A DNA stretch of 64,000 nt from positions 46,687 to 110,686 of the forward strand of contig ONEG01000016.1 in assembly GCA_900316845.1 (NCBI GenBank). Reading direction: 5' to 3'. Both the position numbers and the translations under genes were made by a program. Shown piece by piece: positions 1 to 8,551 of this stretch. The notes under the pieces were generated by a model. The model was not told where the DNA came from. It worked only from the letters and a program-made list of their open reading frames with translations, and did not search any database. Position 1 is the stretch's first letter, and every line of letters starts with the position of its first letter. Source of the DNA: an uncultured Bacteroidales bacterium. Lineage in GTDB: Bacteria; Bacteroidota; Bacteroidia; Bacteroidales; Paludibacteraceae.

Positions 1-14
1 AATAATACTTTGTC

Positions 15-785
15 ATGAAAAAGATTTTATTCTTCGCCTTTGCGCTTGTAGCCGGCGCACTGGCATTCACCTCTTGTGACCCGAATGAAAAGGGGAACAC
101 CCCGGACAACCCGCAGGAGCAGGAAATCAAACCCGCCGAGCTCATTGGTAGCATGTGGCGCGCGGACAGTGTGTTTATCGGCGGAGAGAAGAGCCCCGGC
201 CCGCATTTTATCGTGGACGTTATTTCTATGGAAAAAGCAATACTGAACGGAGACACAGTTTCCTATCGTTTTGAGGACAAACACCTCATTATTGAAAGCC
301 GTGAAATGGATGTCGAAGTAACGGAATACACGGGTAATACCGCCAAACTGAAGATCACTAAGGATGGTATTGAGATGTATGTCTCCAAACTGCCCGAATG
401 GGACATGGAGAGCATGGTCTTAGAGCCCAAGACCGAAGATTTCGTCGGTACATGGAAACTGGCATACTACACGATGAATGCCGTTACTATCGAAGGAGCA
501 TGGAATACAATGGGCACGAACCCGGGCGTGGAGACTTGGGAGCTCCGCGCAGACGGTACCGCCACGTATCATAGCACCTTCTTCGACGAGACCGTAAACG
601 GCACTTGGAGCTATGAGTATGGCATGATCATGGTTAAGAATCCTGCGCAAAGTCACCTTCGTGACGAGGACGACCGCATCACAGTGCAGCCCCTCACCAA
701 GAACTGGATGGGCTTCGTCCGCGGAGAGGATTACGGCGGCGGCAGTGTTACCTATTATCAGTGGTATTTCGCCCGCGTGAAATAA
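15..785 (+). CDS. Lipocalin-like domain lipoprotein
   Basis: The 256-residue product begins with a lipoprotein signal peptide (basic MKK, hydrophobic core, lipobox ending FTSC at about residue 21), so it is probably anchored in the outer or inner membrane. The second half (about residues 142-255) has the lipocalin-like pattern of small Bacteroidales lipoproteins: VGTWKL, then WELRADGTATY, then a GTWSYEYG strand. The first half (residues 40-130) looks like a weaker copy of the same fold (IGSMWRADSV). Ligand and function are unknown. Only 14 bases lie upstream in the window, so its promoter and any operon partner cannot be seen. A strong terminator follows at 838. Confidence 0.75.
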   Translation: MKKILFFAFALVAGALAFTSCDPNEKGNTPDNPQEQEIKPAELIGSMWRADSVFIGGEKSPGPHFIVDVISMEKAILNGDTVSYRFEDKHLIIESREMDVEVTEYTGNTAKLKITKDGIEMYVSKLPEWDMESMVLEPKTEDFVGTWKLAYYTMNAVTIEGAWNTMGTNPGVETWELRADGTATYHSTFFDETVNGTWSYEYGMIMVKNPAQSHLRDEDDRITVQPLTKNWMGFVRGEDYGGGSVTYYQWYFARVK

Positions 786-837
786 CCAAACTCACTAATA
801 TCAGGAAAAACACATTTCCTAACTTACTCGCTTATGA

Positions 838-868
838 GCGCTCGCGAACAGCCGCGAGCGCTTTTTTC
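838..868 (+). terminator. Rho-independent terminator after the lipocalin-like gene
   Basis: GCGCTCGCG at 838-846 pairs perfectly with CGCGAGCGC at 853-861 over a 6-nt loop, followed at once by a T run. It separates the upstream lipoprotein gene from the next promoter. Confidence 0.85.
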
Positions 869-876
869 GTTTTTTA

Positions 877-908
877 TTTGCATATATCGTTTTTTTTGTG
901 TACCTTTG
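877..908 (+). promoter_or_regulatory. Bacteroidota promoter for the DUF1016 pseudogene
   Basis: TTTG at 877-880 and TACCTTTG at 901-908 are separated by 20 nt, which is the Bacteroidota housekeeping promoter pattern. The start of transcription would fall near 915, about 130 nt upstream of the DUF1016 start codon. Confidence 0.75.
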
Positions 909-987
909 CAGCCGAAAGTTGCAAAGACGATGAACGAGAGCCTGTTGCTATGCGCGAGCAAGCCTTGCAACTGGGAAATAGATGCAC

Positions 988-1020
988 AAACAAAAATCTG
1001 CCTATGGCATAAAACAACAG
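988..1020 (+). repeat. 33-bp direct repeat, left copy
   Basis: This segment is identical to 1592-1624 (both contain AAATCTGCCTATGGCATAAA). The two copies bracket the broken DUF1016 gene. Confidence 0.9.
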
Positions 1021-1047
1021 TAGGCGGAAAATAAAGATAACTACAAT

Positions 1048-1532
1048 ATGAAGTCCGAACTATCGAAAAACAATACTGCCGTTTTGTTTTCTGACGCAGA
1101 CTTGTCTGCGCTGGCAGATAAGATTGTGCAAGTGGTGGAGGAAGGCAAGCAGGCGTTAGCTATCAGCATCAACGAGACCATCAAAACGACCTATTGGAAC
1201 ATCGGACGATATATTGTGGAGTTTGAGCAAGAAGGCAACGCACGCGCCAAATACGGAACAGCTTTGTTGTCCAACCTCGCCAAAATACTGCGCGCAAGAA
1301 TAGGACGCGGTTACAGCCGCCCCAACCTGAACAACATGCGTAAGTATTATCTCCTATTCCCAAAATGTCAGACAACTGACAAATTGGTTGCAAATTTCCA
1401 GACATCTGACAAATTGACTTGGTCGCATATGCCACATACGGCATGGACAGCAACCTCTTTGTTTCCCAATACGAACTTTTCTTGCCCAACAAAGACGAAT
1501 TGCGCAAGATGGTAAAAAAGATATTATCGTAA
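1048..1532 (+). pseudogene. Degraded DUF1016 (YhcG-type) nuclease gene with internal deletion
   Basis: Residues 1-130 from the ATG at 1048 match the N-terminal DUF1016 domain (TYWNIGRYIVEFEQ, YGTALL, FSRPNL-like GYSRPNLNNMRKYYLLFP, then LTWSH). The reading frame then breaks. From about 1425 another frame reads AYATYGMDSNLFVSQYEL and FLPNKDELRKMVKKILS, ending at the stop 1530-1532; this is the typical C-terminus of the same family. The central part holding the PD-(D/E)XK nuclease core, roughly 180 residues judged from the family's usual length of about 340-380, is missing. Family members are often accessory genes near restriction systems or mobile DNA. Expression would give a 155-residue protein with an out-of-frame tail. 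The direct repeats on both sides suggest past recombination. Confidence 0.8.
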
Positions 1533-1591
1533 AATATACGTCCCTCTCCGAGCGATGCTATCGAGCAGTCCGGGAAAGGAGAAAGACAAAT

Positions 1592-1624
1592 AAACAAAAA
1601 TCTGCCTATGGCATAAAACAACAG
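1592..1624 (+). repeat. 33-bp direct repeat, right copy
   Basis: Identical to 988-1020. It lies 60 bp past the end of the pseudogene. Confidence 0.9.
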
Positions 1625-1664
1625 ACAAACAACATACATAAATAATAGCGTAAAAAGCCAAGTC

Positions 1665-1810
1665 TTGATTTGTTGTAAACCCTAGACAAGTTTTAAACAA
1701 GATCAAATGATGTTCAAGCATGGTTTTATGTACGCTCACGTTTTCAGCGTGAGTCTTCCATGCATAAATTTGAACATCAAAAGGTAAGTCTAGGACCTTC
1801 AACAAATCAA
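1665..1810. repeat. 146-bp long imperfect palindrome
   Basis: Nested complementary blocks run from both ends inward: TTGATTTGTTG 1665-1675 with CAACAAATCAA 1800-1810, CCTAGAC 1681-1687 with GTCTAGG 1788-1794, TGATGTTCAA 1708-1717 with TTGAACATCA 1770-1779, GCATGG 1718-1723 with CCATGC 1758-1763, and CTCACG 1735-1740 with CGTGAG 1748-1753. It contains no credible gene. It could be a structured RNA, a small non-autonomous mobile element, or a recombination site. It occupies much of the 616-bp gap 1533-2148; the rest of that gap holds a direct repeat, a promoter and a long leader. Confidence 0.75.
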
Positions 1811-1883
1811 ATGAAGCAGAGAAAGCGCACGCTTTTCTTATTTGTATGTGCTTGTTGATACGCTCGATAAAAAGTCCTTAGTA

Positions 1884-1915
1884 CTTGGTCTATTGGTACT
1901 TAAAATGTACTTTCG
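1884..1915 (+). promoter_or_regulatory. Candidate promoter for the BspA-like gene
   Basis: CTTG at 1884-1887 and TACTTTCG at 1908-1915 are 20 nt apart; the second box departs from TAnnTTTG at one base. The implied leader is about 225 nt and contains a CGGACAT/ATGTCCG inverted repeat (1925-1931 and 2010-2016). Confidence 0.5.
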
Positions 1916-2148
1916 TTAAGATTGCGGACATGTAGACAACACAAGCCCTTGACCGAGCGACAAGCGGGAGACAACCGAGAGATGACCGAAACAAGAAAGA
2001 GCTTAAAAAATGTCCGATTATTATGATTCAAACAATAAAACAACTACTATAATTAACTGCAAAACTCTGTTCTGTCTCTATTTAAGAGATGGTAAGAGAG
2101 AGGTCTTAAAACCGATGAGCCGACGGGATATAACCGGCACAAACTATC

Positions 2149-3384
2149 ATGAAAAAAATTCTTACTCTACTATTTGCCATGGTGACAAGTATAAACTTCA
2201 TCCATGCGGATTTTGTCCAAAGTGTTATTGGACCAACTCAAACCATAACTTACCATTTTTATACAGAAAGCCACACGGCTGAAGTCGTTGGATATGAAAT
2301 GGTAACAGGTTCAGCGGTTATTCCCGAACAGATTCTATGGGCTGATATATACTATACGGTTACGGGTATTGGGGAAGATGCTTTCTGGAATTGTACGGAC
2401 TTAACCTCTATCGCGATGCCTGATTTACTTGAAAGAATTGGAGATTTTGCTTTTGGGGGGTGCATAAATTTGACTAACATTACATTCCCTTTTAATAGAT
2501 TACAAAGTATCGGGAAAGGGGCTTTCAGTAATTGCATTCGTTTGACATCTCTAACGATTCCAAATAGCGTCACAAGCATTGGAGAGGGGGCTTTTTGGAA
2601 TTGTAGCAGTTTGACATCTCTAACGATTCCAAATAGCGTCACAAGCATTGAAAAAAGTGCTTTCTATGAATGCAGCGGTTTGACCTCTGTGACTATTCCC
2701 AATAGCGTCAAAAGCATTGGAGGATCTGCTTTCTCTGGTTGCAGCGGTTTGACCTCTGTGACTATTCCCAATAGCGTCAAAAGCATTGGAGAGGATGCTT
2801 TTGATGGATGCAATAGTCTAACAAGAGTGGACATAAACGATCTTGCTGCATGGTGTGCTATCAGTTTTGGAAGTAGTACAGCTAATCCTCTCTGGTATGC
2901 ACACAACTTATATGTTAATGAAGAACTGGTAACTGATTTGGTTATTCCTAATGGTGTCACAAGTATTGGAAATTATGCTTTCCAAGATTGCACCAGTTTG
3001 ACCTCTGTGACCATTCCCAATAGCGTGATAAGCATTGGAGAGTATGCTTTCATTCGCTGCTCTGGTTTGACATCCGCGGCGATTGGTAATAGCGTTACAA
3101 GCATTGGAAAAAATGCTTTCCGTAATTGCAGCAGTTTGACCTCAGTGACAATTCCCAACAGCGTCACCAGCATTGGAGATAGTGCTTTCCGTAATTGCAG
3201 CAGTTTGACCTCTATAGAGATTCCAAACAGCGTCACCAGCATTGGAGATTATGTTTTCTATGGTTGTACCGGTTTGACCTCTATAGAGATTCCAAACAGC
3301 GTCTATAGAGATTCCAAACAGCGTCACAAGCATTGGGATGCGTGCTTTCATGGAGTGCACCAATTTGGACTCTCTTGTCTTTGA
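2149..3384 (+). CDS. BspA-type leucine-rich-repeat protein, 5' part of a frameshifted gene
   Basis: The product starts with a signal peptide (MKKILTLLFAMVTSINFIHA) and continues with about 13 BspA/TpLRR repeats of about 23 residues (pattern SLTSVTIPNSVTSIGxxAF), interrupted by the insert typical of this family that contains LYVNEELVTDLVIPNG. Such proteins are surface adhesins in Bacteroidales. The frame is lost at 3302, where a 22-bp sequence is exactly duplicated, so this frame ends in an unrelated 30-residue tail at 3384. Removing one copy of the duplication joins it in frame to the following entry and gives one protein of 894 residues. The gene may be phase-variable, a pseudogene, or affected by an assembly error; the sequence alone cannot decide. 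Confidence 0.8.
   Translation: MKKILTLLFAMVTSINFIHADFVQSVIGPTQTITYHFYTESHTAEVVGYEMVTGSAVIPEQILWADIYYTVTGIGEDAFWNCTDLTSIAMPDLLERIGDFAFGGCINLTNITFPFNRLQSIGKGAFSNCIRLTSLTIPNSVTSIGEGAFWNCSSLTSLTIPNSVTSIEKSAFYECSGLTSVTIPNSVKSIGGSAFSGCSGLTSVTIPNSVKSIGEDAFDGCNSLTRVDINDLAAWCAISFGSSTANPLWYAHNLYVNEELVTDLVIPNGVTSIGNYAFQDCTSLTSVTIPNSVISIGEYAFIRCSGLTSAAIGNSVTSIGKNAFRNCSSLTSVTIPNSVTSIGDSAFRNCSSLTSIEIPNSVTSIGDYVFYGCTGLTSIEIPNSVYRDSKQRHKHWDACFHGVHQFGLSCL
3280..3323 (+). repeat. Exact 22-bp tandem duplication causing a frameshift
   Basis: Bases 3280-3301 and 3302-3323 are identical (each begins TCTATAGAGATTCC). Because 22 is not a multiple of 3, the extra copy shifts the BspA-like reading frame by one. The same words occur in neighbouring LRR units (for example near 3212), so slippage or unequal recombination within the array is plausible. 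Confidence 0.9.
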
Positions 3385-4855
3385 AAGCGAAAATCCTGCC
3401 ACATTAGGAGTGGGTGGCTTTGATTACACTAACAATTGTCCGATCGTTGTTCCTTGCTCAGCTGTTGATACCTACAAAACAGCATGGTCTGAATACGCAA
3501 ATAGAATAACCTGCTCGGGAACTCAAGGCACTACAGTTACCATCCCTACCGTGCAAGACCTTGCTACAGCCGGTTATGATGTAGCCAATAAAGTAGTGCT
3601 GTGTCTCTATTTCACGGACGATGCTACCGTTTGCAATGATATTTACGCGGTGGGTACATTCAATAACTGGGCGAAAGGAGAAGGAAACACAGAAGACTTT
3701 GCCAACTGCTCCAAGTTCGAGCCGCTTGCCGGCTTTGAAGGATGGTATGCCGTAGAATTCCCCTATTCGGACAATGTACAAGGCAAGCCGGTACAAGCCA
3801 AGAGCAACGGTGCTTTCTCTTGGGAATACCAAAGCGGTGATGCAGAGGCATGGACAAACAAAGGCGGTGCAGGTTCACAGACGGCTACTATATGGGCAGG
3901 ATATAATAACGAGGCGGATGTCTATTATCCCGCTCCGGGATGCTATATTTATGAATTGGCATATTGGAAGAGCCATAACAACCCCTGTGTAATTATACCT
4001 ACGCATAACTATACCATTCATCTTTATGCACCGGATGCCTGCGAGGAGATGAAGCCCGCTATCATCGGTAATTTCAATAACTGGACTACTGGTGTAGCTA
4101 TGTCCGAGACAACAGACGAACAGGGCAAAAAGATGTACACTATTACGATTGCCGATGAAGAAGGAAAGGCATTTAAGTTCCGCGATGCTGCGTATGACAA
4201 CTGGAGCAATGAATTGCAGGAATATCTTAGCGATGTTAAAGTCTGGGCAACGTTCAGTAATTTTGTGTTGCCGGCAGTAACAGCAGACACAACGATTGTC
4301 TTTGATTTTTCGGACAATAGCAAATATCGTTTCAAACTATGCGAAAAAGTAGAGGATGTTGTTGTTTGGTTGAAAGTCCCGACCGGAGCACCGGGCTATT
4401 ATAACGGAGCTATTGAAATGGTTGTATATTCTGCCGATGAACCGACTGCTATGCCTTTGCAGTACAATCAGGAAGATGAGTTATGGAGCGTAGAACTGCA
4501 AGCGAAGGGGAGCAATTATTTCTTCGTCAGGGAAGCAAACTCGGAAGGTAATTATATTCTCAATTATACGCATTATTACTATAGTGACGGCTCGGATGAA
4601 TATGTCTGGTCAACATGGGGTACTACTTTCCAATATTATTGGGAAGACGGTACAGGTGATTTTACAGGTTCTAAAATAATCATGCTGGATATAAGCAACC
4701 CATCTTATTACAAATGGGATGTTCCGGCTATAGGAACAGGCATCGAAGACGTACTAAGTGACCAAGTACAATGTACCAAGGTTATTCGCAACGGTCAAAT
4801 CTTCATCCTCCGTGGCGACAAGACCTATACCCTACAAGGTCAAGAGGTCAAGTAA
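3338..4855 (+). CDS. BspA-type protein, 3' part of a frameshifted gene, with T9SS-like tail
   Basis: This frame resumes the interrupted protein exactly (SVTSIG then MRAFMECTNLDSLVFES, the last LRR). The ATG at 3338 is an internal methionine rather than a demonstrated start. After the LRR cap come two beta-rich modules resembling starch-binding or CBM48/E-set folds, each with the hallmark FNNW: VYAVGTFNNW-like at about residue 110 and AIIGNFNNW at about residue 240. A further beta domain follows. The C-terminus (TKVIRNGQIFILRGDKTYTL then GQEVK) is a short sorting-tail type shared by several secreted proteins in this window and probably directs export through the type IX system. It has no signal peptide of its own, so it is functional only if the frame is restored. 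Confidence 0.75.
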   Translation: MRAFMECTNLDSLVFESENPATLGVGGFDYTNNCPIVVPCSAVDTYKTAWSEYANRITCSGTQGTTVTIPTVQDLATAGYDVANKVVLCLYFTDDATVCNDIYAVGTFNNWAKGEGNTEDFANCSKFEPLAGFEGWYAVEFPYSDNVQGKPVQAKSNGAFSWEYQSGDAEAWTNKGGAGSQTATIWAGYNNEADVYYPAPGCYIYELAYWKSHNNPCVIIPTHNYTIHLYAPDACEEMKPAIIGNFNNWTTGVAMSETTDEQGKKMYTITIADEEGKAFKFRDAAYDNWSNELQEYLSDVKVWATFSNFVLPAVTADTTIVFDFSDNSKYRFKLCEKVEDVVVWLKVPTGAPGYYNGAIEMVVYSADEPTAMPLQYNQEDELWSVELQAKGSNYFFVREANSEGNYILNYTHYYYSDGSDEYVWSTWGTTFQYYWEDGTGDFTGSKIIMLDISNPSYYKWDVPAIGTGIEDVLSDQVQCTKVIRNGQIFILRGDKTYTLQGQEVK

Positions 4856-4874
4856 AGTGACCAAGGGGTTGCCG

Positions 4875-4978
4875 GGTAGTTCTCGGAAGATGATCCCGTG
4901 ATGGTAAGGCGGATAGCAGCACATGCCAGTTACGGAGGAAGCACACGACCATCACGGGACCATGTCCCGGGAACGACC
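4875..4978. repeat. 31-bp imperfect inverted repeat downstream of the BspA-like gene
   Basis: Bases 4875-4905 pair with 4948-4978; the inner 11 bp (CCCGTGATGGT / ACCATCACGGG) are perfect, and the outer 20 positions are about three-quarters matched. The spacer is 42 nt. It begins 20 bp after the stop codon, so it may protect the mRNA 3' end or be a REP-like element. The gap 4856-5295 holds this, the next structure and the tyrS promoter. Confidence 0.65.
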
Positions 4979-5028
4979 TGATGAAGGCCGAAGGACAGCC
5001 TAAAAAATCTTCTAAAAAAATAGTCCGA

Positions 5029-5145
5029 CCGACCCCATGCCGCTTTAGCGGCGTCTTCACGCGCGTACGCGCAGTACCACCACCTTTATTTTTAAAGGTG
5101 GTAGACTACCACCTACGGTGGTGGTCGGGGTCGGGCTTTCTTTTT
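5029..5145. terminator. Multi-hairpin junction ending in a T-rich tract
   Basis: An outer stem, CCGACCCC 5029-5036 with GGGGTCGG 5127-5134, encloses four hairpins in a row: GCCGC/GCGGC (5039-5052), the self-complementary GCGCGTACGCGC (5061-5072), ACCACCTTT/AAAGGTGGT (5079-5102) and ACCACC/GGTGGT (5108-5122). A T-rich stretch follows. It could be a complex terminator for the gene upstream or a structured RNA. It lies about 100 bp before the tyrS promoter. Confidence 0.6.
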
Positions 5146-5235
5146 TATTATTCTTTTGGTTCTTTTCTTTTTCTTTTTTCTTTCTCCAGGGGAAAGGCTC
5201 CAAACCGCCGCAAATTTAAGAAAATCGCAATAAAA

Positions 5236-5267
5236 CTTGCATATGTCGTTTTTTTTGTGTACCTTTG
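5236..5267 (+). promoter_or_regulatory. Promoter of tyrS
   Basis: CTTG 5236-5239 and TACCTTTG 5260-5267 with a 20-nt spacer; the start codon follows 28 nt after the second box. Confidence 0.85.
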
Positions 5268-5295
5268 CACCCGCTTTTGAAATAATACTGAATCG

Positions 5296-6594
5296 ATGAC
5301 AAAGAATTTTGTAGAAGAATTGCGTTGGAGAGGCATGCTCCAGGATATCATGCCCGGAACGGAAGAACAGTTGATGAAAGAAGTGACGACCGCGTACGTG
5401 GGTATCGACCCGACGGCGGATAGTCTCCATATCGGCCACCTCTGCGGTATCATGATGTTGCGCCACTTGCAGGCCTGCGGTCATAAGCCTATCGCCCTCT
5501 TGGGCGGCGCAACGGGTATGATCGGCGACCCGAGCGGCAAGTCCGCCGAGCGTAACCTGCTTACCGAGGAGACACTGCGCCATAACGTAGCCTGCATCCG
5601 CGAGCAGCTGGAACACTTCCTGGATTTCAACAGCAACGAACCCAATGCCGCGGAGCTCGTGAACAACTACGACTGGATGAAGGACTACACCTTCCTCGAT
5701 TTCGCGCGCAACATCGGCAAACTCATCACCGTCAACTATATGATGGCGAAAGACTCCGTCAAGAAGCGTTTCAACGGCGAGTTCTCGCAGGGAATGTCGT
5801 TCACCGAGTTCACCTACCAGCTCCTCCAGGGTTACGATTTCGTGTACCTCAACGAGCATAAGAACTGCAAACTACAGATGGGCGGTTCGGACCAATGGGG
5901 AAATATCACCACCGGTACCGAGCTCATCAAGAAGATCACCGGCAACGAGGCTTTCGCCCTCACCTGTCCGCTCATCACCAAGGCTGACGGCGGCAAGTTC
6001 GGCAAGACCGAGTCCGGCAATGTCTGGCTCTCGAAGAAATACACCAGCCCGTATAAGTTCTACCAGTTCTGGATGAACGTCTCCGATGACGATGCCAAAC
6101 GCTATATTAAGATCTTCACCTCCCTCACCCGCGAGGAGATCGAAGCGCTCATCGCCGAGCATGATGCCGCTCCGCACCTCCGTGTGTTGCAGAAACGCCT
6201 CGCCAAAGAGGTGACCATCATGGTACACTCCGAGGAGGATTACAACGCAGCCGTTGAGGCATCGAATATCCTTTTCGGCAACGCAACGGCTGAGGCTTTG
6301 CGCGCGCTGGACGAAGAGACCTTCCTGCAGGTCTTCGAAGGCGTCGAGCGCTATGAGATCTCTCTCGACGAACTCAAAGCAGGCATCGCGCCGCTCGACC
6401 TCTTGGCTGAGAAGACAGCCATCTTCCCCTCCAAGGGCGAAGCGCGTAAGATGATCCAGGCAAACGGCTTCTCCATGAACAAAGAGAAACTCACCGACCC
6501 GGCTACTCCGCTGACAGACGCTGCTCTCCTCAACGGGAAATACCTGCTCTTCCAGAAAGGCAAAAAAAATTACTACCTGGTGGTTGCCAAGTAG
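5296..6594 (+). CDS. tyrS: Tyrosine--tRNA ligase
   Basis: The 432-residue protein charges tRNA-Tyr with tyrosine in the cytoplasm. The class I signatures are present: HIGH at residues 45-48 (SLHIGHLCG), and KFGKT at about residue 234 in place of KMSKS, the usual form in bacterial Tyr[10 protein letters not shown] and the C-terminal S4-like RNA-binding region ([19 protein letters not shown]) are intact. The length is normal. The ATG at 5296 is the first in-frame ATG after a textbook promoter. The next gene is convergent, with only 37 bp between. Confidence 0.97.
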   Translation: MTKNFVEELRWRGMLQDIMPGTEEQLMKEVTTAYVGIDPTADSLHIGHLCGIMMLRHLQACGHKPIALLGGATGMIGDPSGKSAERNLLTEETLRHNVACIREQLEHFLDFNSNEPNAAELVNNYDWMKDYTFLDFARNIGKLITVNYMMAKDSVKKRFNGEFSQGMSFTEFTYQLLQGYDFVYLNEHKNCKLQMGGSDQWGNITTGTELIKKITGNEAFALTCPLITKADGGKFGKTESGNVWLSKKYTSPYKFYQFWMNVSDDDAKRYIKIFTSLTREEIEALIAEHDAAPHLRVLQKRLAKEVTIMVHSEEDYNAAVEASNILFGNATAEALRALDEETFLQVFEGVERYEISLDELKAGIAPLDLLAEKTAIFPSKGEARKMIQANGFSMNKEKLTDPATPLTDAALLNGKYLLFQKGKKNYYLVVAK

Positions 6595-6636
6595 TAATCG
6601 CTAATCGTTAACTCGTTAATCCGTTAACTCATTACA
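6595..6636. repeat. Degenerate octad repeat between convergent genes
   Basis: The words AATCGCTA, ATCGTTAA, CTCGTTAA, TCCGTTAA and CTCATTAC follow one another, giving a degenerate 8-nt period. It is one of several such tracts at gene junctions in this window and runs a few bases into the end of the acyl-CoA synthetase gene. Confidence 0.7.
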
Positions 6637-8542
6637 CCGCCGCGAGATTCTTCTCGTTGAAGAGTTCTTTTCCTTCCGCCGTATAGGCATAGTCGATACG
6701 GTCTTGGAAATACGTCTCCACCTTGCCACGCACCACTTTCATAGTGGAGTTGACGAGGTGGTTTTGTTCTGTCCAGGCCTCGCCTAAGACAGCTACCGCA
6801 CTCGGCAACCAAGCCTCCGGGAAGACACCCTCGTTCTTGCCGCCCGGGCGGTAGGAGTCGATCTCGCTCTGGATCTTGAGCAGCATGCACTCCTTGCCTT
6901 CGCGGCTCTCGGGATCCTTGCCTTGCGCCTTTGCCCATTCCTGCAGCGCGTCTTTGTTCGGCACCACCAATAGGATAGTGTACGGGTCCTGGTTATTATG
7001 CAGGATACACTGATCGACGTATATACTGCCGTCGGTCAGCGAGTCCTCAAAGCCCTCCGGGCTGTATTTCTCTCCGTCCGCACGGATGAGCAGCGACTTG
7101 AATCGTCCAACGACCCATAGATAACCCGGGTGCTCTTTGGTGACATAACCCATATCGCCCGTGTGCAGCCATCCGTCGATGATGGTCGAAGCGGTGCTCT
7201 CGGGGTTCTTCCAATAACCCGCCATGACGTTCTCGCCCTTGATGACGATCTCGCCGCGTTCGCCGTCCGGCACGATATTACCTTCCGCGTCGCAGATCTT
7301 CAGCTCCATCGGCTTGACAATCCTTCCCGACGAACCGAAGATGGCGCCGTCGAGCGAGTTGGAGCAGATGATCGGAGTCGCTTCGCTCAAGCCGTAGCCC
7401 TGGAACATCGGCATGCCTACCGCGCAGAAATAGCGTTGTAGCGCGATGTCTAACAGCGCGCCACCGCCTACGAAGAACTTCATCCGTCCGCCGAAATTCT
7501 CCCGTACCGCCTTGAAAATCAAGCGGTCGAAGAACTTCACCAACGGCCATCTCCACGCGTTCTGCCATCCGCCGCGGTTCCAGTACTCGCGGTTGTACGC
7601 GATGGCGTTGTTCAGAGCGAAGTTATAGAGTTTCTCTACTTTCGGACCCTTGGCTTTGATACCGGCCTCGATACTCTTCTTGAAGTTTCTTGCCAACGCC
7701 GGCACGGAGAGCATCACATGCGGACGCACCTCTTTGATGGCTATAGGGATGTTCTTCAGCGTTGCCAATGCGGTCTTGCCCACCGGTACGGTAGCTATCG
7801 ATCCGCCGTAGGACATCATCGTGTAGAAGCCCGCCACGTGCGCAAAACAGTGGTCGAGCGGCAGAATGATGAGCATCACGTCATCCAGATCGCAATGGAT
7901 CACCGACGCCCCTTGTTCCACGTTCGCCGTGTAGTTGCGATGAGTTAATAAGATACCTTTTGGGTCCGCCGTCGTGCCGGAGGTGTAGCTGATATTCGCA
8001 TAATCGTTCGGACCCACAGACTCGTAACGCGTCTTAAAAGAATCCGGATCTTTGGCTAACAACTGATCGCCAAGCGCAATCACTTCGTCGACGGAGATCT
8101 CCTTCTCCTCGTATTTCTCCAACGGGTCAAAGACAATCACTTTCTCTACCAGCGGGCACTCCGCAATAATCTTGCGGATCTTCGGCAACTGCTGCTCGGA
8201 GCACATGATAAACCGTGCGTCCGAGTGCTGGATACGGAACAGCAGATCGCTCGCTTCCTCCAACTTGATACTCAGCGGCACATTCACGCCGCCGGCGTAC
8301 AGGATACCTAACTCGCCTGTCACCCAGAGGTTTCTTCCCTGACTCAACAACGCCACGCGTTCGCCTTTCTTCAGTCCCAATGCCATCATGCCGGCACCTA
8401 TGCGATGCGCTTGTTCGCGCGTCTGAGCAAAAGTAGTCTCCGTCCACACGCCGTCCACCTTCTCGCGCAAAAATACATGCTCGCTGAACTCATGTGTGTA
8501 GTGCTCTACAAAATCAATAATTGTGGGTTTTTCTTTCATCAT
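6632..8542 (-). CDS. AMP-forming long-chain acyl-CoA synthetase
   Basis: This 636-residue member of the ANL superfamily activates a fatty acid (or similar carboxylate) to acyl-AMP and then acyl-CoA. The AMP-binding loop YTSGTTADPKG is at residues 186-196. GYGLSEATP, the HTGDMGYV motif and GRFKSLLIRADGEKYSP near the hinge are all visible. The length fits the FadD15/FAA1-like class of long-chain ligases. It is the last gene of a leftward operon, beginning 9 bp after the GH10-like gene. The second codon is also ATG, so the start may be one residue later. Confidence 0.9.
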   Translation of the reverse strand: MMKEKPTIIDFVEHYTHEFSEHVFLREKVDGVWTETTFAQTREQAHRIGAGMMALGLKKGERVALLSQGRNLWVTGELGILYAGGVNVPLSIKLEEASDLLFRIQHSDARFIMCSEQQLPKIRKIIAECPLVEKVIVFDPLEKYEEKEISVDEVIALGDQLLAKDPDSFKTRYESVGPNDYANISYTSGTTADPKGILLTHRNYTANVEQGASVIHCDLDDVMLIILPLDHCFAHVAGFYTMMSYGGSIATVPVGKTALATLKNIPIAIKEVRPHVMLSVPALARNFKKSIEAGIKAKGPKVEKLYNFALNNAIAYNREYWNRGGWQNAWRWPLVKFFDRLIFKAVRENFGGRMKFFVGGGALLDIALQRYFCAVGMPMFQGYGLSEATPIICSNSLDGAIFGSSGRIVKPMELKICDAEGNIVPDGERGEIVIKGENVMAGYWKNPESTASTIIDGWLHTGDMGYVTKEHPGYLWVVGRFKSLLIRADGEKYSPEGFEDSLTDGSIYVDQCILHNNQDPYTILLVVPNKDALQEWAKAQGKDPESREGKECMLLKIQSEIDSYRPGGKNEGVFPEAWLPSAVAVLGEAWTEQNHLVNSTMKVVRGKVETYFQDRIDYAYTAEGKELFNEKNLAAV

Positions 8543-8551
8543 ATATCATCT

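Noticed and set aside
834-1034. Plus-strand frame of 66 codons
   Set aside because: It runs through the terminator at 838 and the promoter at 877, so it cannot be a natural gene.
1665-1810. Integron attC site
   Set aside because: The length and folding are suggestive, but the terminal GTTRRRY / RYYYAAC core sites are not found and no integrase gene is near.
2540-3300. Regular DNA repeats that could be taken for a CRISPR array
   Set aside because: They are codons of the LRR units (period about 69 nt, in frame, with protein conservation in the supposed spacers), not identical repeats with unique spacers.
3338-4855. An independent gene starting at the ATG at 3338
   Set aside because: The frame continues the LRR protein without a break once one copy of the duplication is removed, and it lacks a signal peptide.
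4981-5280. Plus-strand frame of 99 codons before tyrS
   Set aside because: It covers the multi-hairpin structure and the tyrS promoter, and the translation is low-complexity (FLFLFSFSRG).
5113-5859. Minus-strand frame of 248 codons over tyrS
   Set aside because: It is antisense to a highly conserved gene and shows the codon shadow typical of such frames; it ends in poly-lysine from the T-rich tract.
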